A DNA stretch of 64,000 bases from the NCBI RefSeq assembly GCF_018069925.1, contig NZ_JAGPXB010000013.1, positions 1 to 64,000 of the forward strand. The letters run 5' to 3'. The DNA is from Flavobacterium erciyesense. GTDB taxonomy: Bacteria > Bacteroidota > Bacteroidia > Flavobacteriales > Flavobacteriaceae. Shown here piece by piece: positions 57,451 through 64,000 of the stretch (positions are counted from its first letter, which is position 1; each line of letters opens with the position of its first letter). A model generated the notes under the pieces. The model was not told the DNA's origin. It was given only the letters and a program-made list of their open reading frames with translations, and made no database searches. The position numbers and the translations under genes are program-made.

Positions 57451-60078
57451 TTATTTTTTTTCGAGGGCTAGGTAACTCTCTAAATTTTTCTTGATTTGCA
57501 CAATCCTATAATTCTCTGATGCGATAATTATAGCAGGTGTTGTGAGATTGTATTTTTTATTTTCTGCTAAAACTGTTAAAATATCTGCAGCGTAGTTTTG
57601 TGTAGGTATGCCGTGAATTGTTATAAACGCATTGTTATCGGTATATAAGTCATAAGATAGGTATAGCTTTTGTAAATTCTCACCCTCAAAAAATGCTTTC
57701 AAACTCGCCTCCAAAGCTTTTGTCTTTTCATCGTCACGAGCGCCTACTTGGTATAAAATTTTGTAGTTACTAGCTACAGCAGGTTTAAAGTTCAATTGTT
57801 CTAATACTGGAATTTGTTCTTTTAAAATCAAGGCTGCACTTTTACCCTCTTCACTATTAGGATAATTGTCTACTACATCTTGCATCGCTTTTTTGTAGGC
57901 TGCAAGTCCTTTAACTTTACCTAGTGTATTGGCCTTTAGCAATTCGAATTTTGAAACAATTTCGTCACCAGAAAACTGTACAATCAAATTATCAATGTTA
58001 GATAAAATCGTATTGAAGTCTTCTTTTTCGAATAATTTATACCATTTGTTGTACTCCGTTTCGGGAGAATCAGCTATTGCTGTTGTACTTTGCGCATTTT
58101 GGTTTATAATTTGCGCATAACGAGAATTAGGGAACTCCTGTGAAATTCGAGTTTTCATAGCATCGGCCTTTGCAGCATTTGTTGATTGGTACAATTTAAA
58201 CAAATTATACAGCGTAGGTAACACCAGCTTTTCCTCTGGATTGTTTAAAAGTAACTGCTCTAGCTTGCTTATTGCTAGTTCGTTTTCTTTGAATTTTTCT
58301 TTGTAAACAATACCTAAATTATAATAGGCGCTGTTACGCTCTTTGGCAATACTATCTAATTCTTTTGCATCAGTGGGTAATTGCTTGGTATAAAAAAGCG
58401 TACTGTATTCTGGCTTTTCAATAGTAGCAACGGCAGCTGTTGTATCTGTTGCTGTAGTTGCGTCATCAGCGGCAACAGCAGTGTTACCTACTTTGGTTCC
58501 TGAAAAGCGCCAATTGCCATTACGAGATCTATCGCCCCATAATTTTTTAAATTCGACTTTACCAAAGGCTACAGTGGTTGCGTTGTAAAAATAAAAAGAA
58601 CTGCTACCAGGCTGTGGAGCCCCAATAGGATTCATAGACGGAGGCGCCATACCGGGAACTGGAGCTGCATTCAAGGTATCAAAACCACCACTAGGATCGG
58701 CAGAGCTAATAGATGCATTTCGTTCTCGGTTTTCTTGAAGTTCTTTATTTTTAGCCTCAAGCAGTTTTTTTTGCTCGTCTTTCTCTTTGAGTTGTGCAAT
58801 ATAGTTTTCATAAAAAGAGTTTTGCTGCTCTGGACTCATAGCAACAACTTTTAGAATACTGTCGTTGCGTTGCGCAATGGCTTCGTAGGCAATTACTTCG
58901 TCTAGATTTTTTCTGATTTTTTCAATTTTAGCAAACTCTCTAGTTTTATTATTGAGTTTAACTAAAGTGCTATCATAGTATTTAGCAGCTGAAGCGTAAG
59001 ATGCATTCTTGAAATACATATCACCCAAATTGCGGTAGTTGGATGCTACCAAATACGAATCTTTTGAATTGGTTTTGAGTGAAGAATTATACAAAGCAAT
59101 AGCCGCTTTTTGATTGTTTTGCTTGTCTTGAAAAACTGCCATTTGATGCAAAATCAAATCTTTAAAAGGTCTGTTCTCTCTATCTTTAAGTAATTTATCA
59201 AATGTTTTTACAAACAGAGCTGTATCTCCGTTTTGATAATCAAACAGTTCTGCTTTTTTGGCATGCGCTTGCAAAACAAATCTGCGTTCAGCCTTTCGGT
59301 TCATTGCAATGATTTCTTGAAAGGTTGTTACTGCACTGTCTTTGTAGCCAGCTTTTTGATATAATTGTCCTAAAACAAAACGATATCTGGCTTTTTCTTG
59401 ATTTACTTTGGTGAAATTAATGGCTTGCTTTAATTTAGCAACTGCACTGTCTTTTTCTTCTAAATTCAAAAAAGAGGCTGCTAAAAGTGCATTGGCATCA
59501 GCGTAAACTTGCTTTTGTACTTTACGGTCATCTAATAATTTACTAATGTTTTTGATTACTTGTGCATCGTTACCCAAACGCATGTTGGTTTTTTCGCGCC
59601 AAACTTTTGCTTCGTAAATCTTGCTGCTGTTGGGATATTTGTAAAGGATATAATTGAATGCATCAAGAGCAGGTACAAAACGTTGATCATAGTACCTTGC
59701 CTTTCCTAGCATCAAATAAGCTTCATCAATTTGGAAATTTTTTTCTTTGCCACCAATATTCATGGAGTGTTTTTGAATGGCTTTGGTTGCCTTAGTTTCG
59801 GCTAATTCAAAGTCTGGATTTTTGGCTTTTTCGGGTGTAAATTCATCCGAAACTTGCATTTTTTCGATGGGTAAAATATCCCAAAAATTATCGTCGCTAC
59901 CCATTTGAAGGGACTTAATACCTTTGTCTAGACCTACTTGGCCGTTGTACAGAATGTTGTATTTTGTGCTCAAAGCATGCGAATTTCTGGCTAAAAAAGT
60001 GTCTTTTTTGGTCGAACACGCTACTACTACAGCAAGGAAAAGGAGTGTAAGTAAGGATTTGTATGTATTGATTTTCAA
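57451..60078 (-). CDS. sprE: Gliding motility / type IX secretion lipoprotein SprE (PorW-like)
   Basis: 875 aa, with lipobox VVAC (Cys21). After the leader comes the family start STKKDTFLARNSHALSTKYN followed by ILYNGQVGLDKGIKSL, then many TPR units and a proline-rich linker at about residue 480. In Flavobacterium, SprE is needed for gliding and type IX secretion; in Porphyromonas the counterpart is PorW. The start codon is TTG at 60078, with no ATG near. It heads the run sprE-bactofilin-atpZ-like-DUF6168-atp genes. Confidence 0.87.
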   Translation of the reverse strand: MKINTYKSLLTLLFLAVVVACSTKKDTFLARNSHALSTKYNILYNGQVGLDKGIKSLQMGSDDNFWDILPIEKMQVSDEFTPEKAKNPDFELAETKATKAIQKHSMNIGGKEKNFQIDEAYLMLGKARYYDQRFVPALDAFNYILYKYPNSSKIYEAKVWREKTNMRLGNDAQVIKNISKLLDDRKVQKQVYADANALLAASFLNLEEKDSAVAKLKQAINFTKVNQEKARYRFVLGQLYQKAGYKDSAVTTFQEIIAMNRKAERRFVLQAHAKKAELFDYQNGDTALFVKTFDKLLKDRENRPFKDLILHQMAVFQDKQNNQKAAIALYNSSLKTNSKDSYLVASNYRNLGDMYFKNASYASAAKYYDSTLVKLNNKTREFAKIEKIRKNLDEVIAYEAIAQRNDSILKVVAMSPEQQNSFYENYIAQLKEKDEQKKLLEAKNKELQENRERNASISSADPSGGFDTLNAAPVPGMAPPSMNPIGAPQPGSSSFYFYNATTVAFGKVEFKKLWGDRSRNGNWRFSGTKVGNTAVAADDATTATDTTAAVATIEKPEYSTLFYTKQLPTDAKELDSIAKERNSAYYNLGIVYKEKFKENELAISKLEQLLLNNPEEKLVLPTLYNLFKLYQSTNAAKADAMKTRISQEFPNSRYAQIINQNAQSTTAIADSPETEYNKWYKLFEKEDFNTILSNIDNLIVQFSGDEIVSKFELLKANTLGKVKGLAAYKKAMQDVVDNYPNSEEGKSAALILKEQIPVLEQLNFKPAVASNYKILYQVGARDDEKTKALEASLKAFFEGENLQKLYLSYDLYTDNNAFITIHGIPTQNYAADILTVLAENKKYNLTTPAIIIASENYRIVQIKKNLESYLALEKK

Positions 60079-60387
60079 TGGAAAACGTTTTTATCAATTA
60101 ACTATGAAATATACTTTTTAGTATATGCATTGGTAAAAATACATTTCTTTTTGATATCGTGAAAATTATGAGCTTTTATTTGGCTGCAACGGGTTTGCGT
60201 AAGGGATTGCAGCGGCATCCTTTATTTTTCGATTTTTGGATCGAAAATAAAGATAGAGCGTAAAGCCCGACCCGAAGTTTTTACGAAGGGTTACGCCAAA
60301 AAAAAGCTAATTGTTGCAGCAATCACAATGAAATAACGTGACTACTGAAACAACTAGCGGTTTATATTAGGGCGTTTTTTACTGAAA
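60079..60387. other. Spacer between sprE and ABC ATPase genes
   Basis: 309 bases without a gene. It should carry the sprE promoter, for which I saw no clean TAnnTTTG, and holds repeat element copy C. Confidence 0.55.
60183..60320. repeat. Structured intergenic repeat element, copy C
   Basis: The outer arm GCTGCAAC (60183-60190) pairs with GTTGCAGC (60313-60320). The inner stem pairs 60220-60233 with 60240-60252 with one bulge. GGATTGCAGCGGCATCC and GATAGAGCGTAAAGCCCGA flank the stem as in copies A and B. Confidence 0.75.
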
Positions 60388-61083
60388 TTATACGGCAAAA
60401 AATTCTTCTAATTCTTTTAAAGTTTCTTGTGAGGTTTGAATGTCTTTAACCACTTGGCCTTTTTGCATCGCTACAATACGGTCGCTTACCTCAACGGTGT
60501 GCTGCAAGTCGTGGCTTGAAACCAATACGGTCACGGCTGGATCATCGGCTAGTTCTTTAATGATTTTTTTAAGTCGAAATTGCGTGGTTGGGTCAAGGTT
60601 CGCAAAAGGCTCATCGAGAATAACCACGGAAGGATTACCAATTAAGGTGGCAATGATACCTACTTTTTTCTGGTTTCCTTTGGATAAATCGCGCAGGTAT
60701 TTTTTGTTTTTTAGGATTTCGCCATTAAAAAACTCTTCGTGTTTGGCTAATAACGCATCAACATCAGCTTTGTTTTGACCGCGTAAATCGCCTATGAAAT
60801 AAAAATATTCTTCGGGAGTTAAATAGCTTATTAAGAAACTTTCATCAAGAAAAGAAGCGGTGAAAGGTTTCCAAGCCTCGCTTTTACTTACATCTATGCC
60901 GTGGTTTACTATGTTCCCTGTTGACGCTTGAATTAAGTCTAGCAAGAGACTGAAAAAAGTGGTTTTTCCGGCGCCGTTGTTACCCACTAAGCCAAAGCTT
61001 TCGCCTTGTTTGATTTCTAATGCTTCTATGTTTAATACGGTTGTTCCGTTGTATGTTTTGGTAAGGTTGTTTACTTGTATCAT
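60388..61083 (-). CDS. ABC transporter ATP-binding protein
   Basis: 231 aa. Walker A GLVGNNGAGKTTF, signature LSKGNQKKVG, Walker B VVILDEPFANLDP, and the H-loop VLVSSHDLQHTVEVSDRI are complete. It is probably the ATPase of the permease encoded by the DUF5687 gene, 95 bases upstream on the same strand. Confidence 0.94.
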   Translation of the reverse strand: MIQVNNLTKTYNGTTVLNIEALEIKQGESFGLVGNNGAGKTTFFSLLLDLIQASTGNIVNHGIDVSKSEAWKPFTASFLDESFLISYLTPEEYFYFIGDLRGQNKADVDALLAKHEEFFNGEILKNKKYLRDLSKGNQKKVGIIATLIGNPSVVILDEPFANLDPTTQFRLKKIIKELADDPAVTVLVSSHDLQHTVEVSDRIVAMQKGQVVKDIQTSQETLKELEEFFAV

Positions 61084-61178
61084 TGTTATTAGTTTAATAG
61101 GTTGGTTTGTTGTTGTCTCTTTTTTTTAAACCATTAAGAAAATTAAGGATTTGTAAGCTTGCTCAGTGAGAGTCCTAA

Positions 61179-62648
61179 TTATCCTTTTTGTTTGTATGCT
61201 GCTATGGTAGCGTATTTTTCTGATTTATAGGTTTTTTCGATTAGGGTAAATGCTTTTTCTTTGAATGCAAAACCAATTACGCCAAGCAGTGCTACCAAGG
61301 CCAAACCGGTTGTTGCACTGTCAAATCTTGAACCTAACCAATACACGAGCATTGGTAAACCTAATTGTGGTAATGAGATGAGCATAGTTTTTATATTGAA
61401 TGCTTTTTTATCACCAAAGGCACCTTTGCCTGAACTTAAATCGATGGGAGTTTTTGTAAATGCGCCACCAAGTAATACCAAATGCGAGTTGACTCCGATG
61501 TTATAAATAGCACCTACAATTATGGTTAAATATACTTGCCAACCAAAATACAAATAGGGCGCAGCTATTACTGTGGTTATAATTGTTGCAATAACCATCA
61601 ACCACCATTTTGAACTTAAATAGCCACGGTACGGGATATTTTGTGTCATCATTAGTTGGTAATACGAACTGTCCCAACTTGGTACGAACTGCCCAAAAGT
61701 GATAAGGAATCCACCAGAAACAAAGATTCCTGCAAAAATATGCATCGTAGGATTGTTATACATTGGAATACCATTGGTAAAAAATAACAATCCGTAAAAT
61801 AAAAACATAATACTCAAACCAACTGTAGTTTTGGAACGCTTGTTTCTTTTGATTAATTTGATGTCGTTTTTTAGGAAGGTACCGATGGTTCCAAATTGGT
61901 TCAACCAAGTTAAGTCTTCGGTTTTTGCTTCATCGTGTTTGGTAGATAAACCTGCATCGAGGTACAAGTTATTTTTGAAATATTTAAATGAAATAATGTA
62001 CAAAGCAACTAGTGCCAAAACCGGAATACCAAACGCCCAATAGGTGTTGTAAAAAGACTGAAAAACTGGACCCATGAAAGCGGTAATATCAAATATCTCA
62101 TAGTACTGCAAGCCGGCTAAAACTGCTGAAAGTCCCAAGAAAATCATGAATAATCCGTCTTTGTTACTCAATAAAATATTGATGAAATTATTGCAATACA
62201 AAAGCGCGTAAATGGCCAAGTACCAAAACACTACCAATAGCGGATTGTAACCTTCAATAATCAAGACTACGCTAAACGGAATCAAGAAAAATGCGTGTAG
62301 CAAATTAAAAAACGAAAGGATTGTTTTGCCTAACGAAAAATGGACGATGGTTTCTCTTTTAATTGGAAAATTCAATAAAGGACGAATATTGAGCACGGGA
62401 ATTTTTTGAAGCATCATGCGAACAATTAAATCCATCACCACGTAATAAAATAAAAATTGATTCACGGCTACAATAGGATCCAATTTCATTTTTTTGAGGA
62501 TATAGAATGCACCTACTCCTAATCCTAAAAATATTAAAATGAAATAAGCCGCTACAAAACCCATCAGGATTTTTAGTGCCAAGTTAGATGCGAAGGATGC
62601 TGACCTTGTGAAAGCCTTCCACTCGAGATAAAGGAATTTTGAAATCAT
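61179..62648 (-). CDS. DUF5687 family ABC-type membrane protein
   Basis: 489 aa with about 12 membrane helices. DUF5687 proteins are membrane components found next to ABC ATPases in Bacteroidota. The N-terminus ISKFLYLEWKAFTRSASFAS is typical. It lies upstream of the ATPase gene, so the two form an exporter-type pair. Substrate unknown. Confidence 0.87.
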   Translation of the reverse strand: MISKFLYLEWKAFTRSASFASNLALKILMGFVAAYFILIFLGLGVGAFYILKKMKLDPIVAVNQFLFYYVVMDLIVRMMLQKIPVLNIRPLLNFPIKRETIVHFSLGKTILSFFNLLHAFFLIPFSVVLIIEGYNPLLVVFWYLAIYALLYCNNFINILLSNKDGLFMIFLGLSAVLAGLQYYEIFDITAFMGPVFQSFYNTYWAFGIPVLALVALYIISFKYFKNNLYLDAGLSTKHDEAKTEDLTWLNQFGTIGTFLKNDIKLIKRNKRSKTTVGLSIMFLFYGLLFFTNGIPMYNNPTMHIFAGIFVSGGFLITFGQFVPSWDSSYYQLMMTQNIPYRGYLSSKWWLMVIATIITTVIAAPYLYFGWQVYLTIIVGAIYNIGVNSHLVLLGGAFTKTPIDLSSGKGAFGDKKAFNIKTMLISLPQLGLPMLVYWLGSRFDSATTGLALVALLGVIGFAFKEKAFTLIEKTYKSEKYATIAAYKQKG

Positions 62649-63051
62649 CTTTTGGTTTTTTGGTTTGCTAGTAAGTAAGTCAAAGTCAGAAAATGTTACA
62701 ACGAAGTAATTCTTTTTGAAAGAAAAGTGTTCTTTTGACTTTGTGTTTTGGTTTTTTAAAGGTCGGAAATTTACAGTCTTGCTTATTGTTATTTGTCATG
62801 CTGAGTAGCGAAGCATCACAGCACATTTGATAATTTGACTAACTTTGTTCTGTGCGATCCAAATATATACGTTAGCTAAATGCACTGTGAGGAACTTGTT
62901 AAGATGCTTCGTACCTCAGCCTGAAAACTTTGTGGTGACATTTGCTGCTAAAATTAGTTATCTGATAAAGTTTATTTAGACCTTCAACACTGTAATTACT
63001 GATTGTAATTGCCCCATTCTTGCAATTTGTCATGCTGAGGAACGAAGCATC
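62649..63051. other. Spacer with start of the repeat cluster
   Basis: 403 bases. 62795-62818 is an isolated repeat arm and 62858-63108 is the first large repeat copy. No gene. Confidence 0.6.
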
Positions 63052-63108
63052 TCAACGATTAAGTGTAAACAAATCATCAAGAAAACCCAGGTCTGGATTT
63101 ATGGTTTT
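62858..63108. repeat. 251-base direct repeat, copy 1 (includes GIY-YIG gene 3' end)
   Basis: Matches 63598-63848 at a constant offset of 740 bases without gaps. It begins CCAAATATATACGTTAGCTAA and runs through a 153-base inverted-repeat-ended unit into the last ~55 bases of the GIY-YIG gene. Confidence 0.88.
62903..63055. repeat. 153-base MITE-like unit, copy 1
   Basis: Begins GATGCTTCGTACCTCAG and ends TGTCATGCTGAGGAACGAAG plus CATCTCAA, so its ends are inverted repeats of about 24 bases (some mismatches in this copy). The ~105-base centre contains AAAATTAGTTATCTGATAAA. Copies 2 and 3 are at 63408 and 63643. Confidence 0.85.
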
Positions 63109-63372
63109 TATTAGTGCTATTTTTTTATCTCTCTTCCAACCTTTGATTTCTTTTTCTCTTGCAATTGCTAATTGAATCCATGTAAACTTCTCAAAATACA
63201 ACAGGTGAAAAACCTTGTATTTGCTTGTAAATGAGTCTGGATTCAAGGAGTCTTTGTGCTGCTGTAATCTTACCTTTAAATTATTTGTCACGCCCGTGTA
63301 CAAGACTGTCTTGGCTTTGTTAGTTAAGATGTAAACACAATAGGTATGATAACCTTCTTGATACTCAATCAT
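63052..63372 (-). CDS. GIY-YIG nuclease family protein
   Basis: About 106 aa. The ATG at 63372 is preferred over one at 63414, because the upstream 42 bases belong to the adjacent repeat arm. The GIY-YIG core is YCVYILTNKAKTVLYTGVTN with NLKVRLQQHK, the arginine-containing helix, and a C-terminal glutamate in AREKEIKGWKRDKK. This is the small, stand-alone class (like UPF0213/YhbQ) of unknown cellular role. It sits between MITE-like copies 1 and 2, and its stop codon lies inside the repeat arm. Confidence 0.92.
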   Translation of the reverse strand: MIEYQEGYHTYCVYILTNKAKTVLYTGVTNNLKVRLQQHKDSLNPDSFTSKYKVFHLLYFEKFTWIQLAIAREKEIKGWKRDKKIALIKTINPDLGFLDDLFTLNR

Positions 63373-63407
63373 GGCTTTCTCTTTTAAATAAATTCCTAGT
63401 TTGTAGC

Positions 63408-63560
63408 GATGCATCGTACCTCAGCATGACAACTTTGACGGAACAATTACTACTAAAATTAGTTATCTACTAAAGTTTATTTTAGACTTAAATACTGTAA
63501 TTATTTATTGTAATTGCTTCATTCTTGCTATTTGTCATGCTGAGGCACGAAGCATCTCAA
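63408..63560. repeat. 153-base MITE-like unit, copy 2
   Basis: Same length and orientation as copy 1. Starts GATGCATCGTACCTCAGCAT and ends TGAGGCACGAAGCATCTCAA. Lies immediately upstream of the GIY-YIG gene start. Confidence 0.85.
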
Positions 63561-63642
63561 TAATATTGGTAATCTCTGTAAATTAATCCCTTACAACTCC
63601 AAATATATACGTTAGCTAAATGAACTGTGAGCAACTTGTTAA

Positions 63643-63795
63643 GATGCTTCGTGCCTCAGCATGACAAATTTGTGGGAACGTTTGCTACTAAAATTAGTTA
63701 TCTGATAAAGTTTATATTGTCCTTAATTACAGTAATTACTGATTGTAATTGACTCATTCTTGCTATTTGTCATGCTGAGGAACGAAGCGTCTCAA
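63643..63795. repeat. 153-base MITE-like unit, copy 3
   Basis: Begins GATGCTTCGTGCCTCAGCAT and ends TGCTGAGGAACGAAGCGTCT with CAA. Its terminal arms are near-perfect inverted repeats of about 24 bases. Confidence 0.85.
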
Positions 63796-63848
63796 CTATG
63801 GATAACAAACAAATCATCAAGAAAACCCAGGTTTGGATTTATGGTTTT
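63793..63848 (-). pseudogene. Truncated 3' tail of a second GIY-YIG gene
   Basis: On the minus strand the frame reads KTINPNLGFLDDLFVIHS and then a stop, against KTINPDLGFLDDLFTLNR at the end of the intact gene. Everything upstream of KTIN is missing, or at best too diverged to recognise. It overlaps the end of the membrane protein gene. Confidence 0.8.
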
Positions 63849-64000
63849 ACGAGCGATATTTTCTTTACAAACTCAAAATGTTTGTATGCTAGTTTCAAGT
63901 AAATTCCGGTGATGACAATGTAAGCCATGGCTGCGCATACTGATACGAAAGCAATTTTAACATCTGGATGATTTATTTTAACTGGAAATAAACCAATCCC
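63839..64000 (-). CDS. Membrane protein, N-terminal part outside window
   Basis: The last 53 codons of a gene that enters from the right edge: a helix with VKIAFVSVCAAMAYIVITGI followed by YLKLAYKHFEFVKKISLVKP and stop. The hydrophobic segment indicates a membrane protein; family unknown. Its stop codon lies inside the GIY-YIG-derived repeat, so the original C-terminus may have been altered by the repeat insertion. Confidence 0.6.
   Translation of the reverse strand, partial: GIGLFPVKINHPDVKIAFVSVCAAMAYIVITGIYLKLAYKHFEFVKKISLVKP

Larger units (their letters stand above)
63598..63848. repeat. 251-base direct repeat, copy 2
   Basis: Second copy of 62858-63108 at a constant 740-base offset. 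It includes MITE-like copy 3 (63643-63795) and a truncated tail of a second GIY-YIG gene. Confidence 0.88.

Noticed and set aside
62795..63795. Regularly spaced repeats resembling a CRISPR array
   Set aside because: The arms alternate in orientation, and the intervening sequences are themselves repeated copies, not unique spacers; no cas genes are near.

Overview
The window looks like chromosome from a Flavobacterium-type member of the Bacteroidota. The signs are low GC, many exported and lipoprotein leaders, TonB-dependent receptors, a -7 promoter element of the form TAnnTTTG (with a -33 TTTG at the tRNA gene), an ATP synthase cluster without beta and epsilon genes, and a SprE/PorW-like gliding and type IX secretion lipoprotein. 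Several genes appear to start with TTG.

Layout. 1-1083 is the N-terminal part of a serine hydrolase cut by the window edge. 1265-4385 is an Fe-S assembly operon (SufS, a small exported protein, SufE, a SufT-like DUF59 protein, a DUF2480 protein). 5087-9725 holds an Omp85-type outer-membrane protein, a membrane-bound AraC regulator, two small exported proteins and a PepSY membrane protein. 10076-11332 is hflX. 11632-15700 pairs a DUF6377 membrane regulator with a GH97 alpha-glucosidase whose catalytic glutamates can be placed. 15761-20482 is an FKBP isomerase lipoprotein, a DUF5689 lipoprotein and a TonB-dependent receptor. 20977-26121 is an MFS carrier, a Gfo/Idh/MocA oxidoreductase, an OYE-family flavoprotein and RseP.

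26260-30261 is the most accessory-looking part: a tRNA-Asn gene, two further copies of a tRNA-3'-end-derived sequence, an HxlR regulator divergent from an exported protein, then a methyltransferase-HIT fusion, an HNH nuclease and the C-terminal stub of a UvrD-like helicase in one orientation. I read this as a decayed tRNA-associated island.

30571-43039 returns to metabolism and envelope: a Dabb protein, a cupin, a large BNR/Asp-box protein, a DUF2452 protein, a GH3 enzyme, a PQQ-type sugar dehydrogenase with its cytochrome c, a second TonB-dependent receptor and a lipoprotein. 43143-51070 is an envelope and nucleotide cluster (EnvC-like, DUF4292, TPR, sugar-nucleotide transferase, dUTPase, flippase, GNAT). 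51294-60078 carries F-type ATP synthase genes behind bactofilin and sprE. 60388-62648 is a two-gene ABC transporter. 62795-63850 is a dense cluster of alternating inverted repeats around a GIY-YIG nuclease gene, with a duplicated tail of that gene. The window ends inside a membrane protein gene.

Intergenic spacers are unusually rich in long imperfect palindromes of several sequence families. These, the tRNA-Asn island and the GIY-YIG repeat cluster are the main targets for follow-up.
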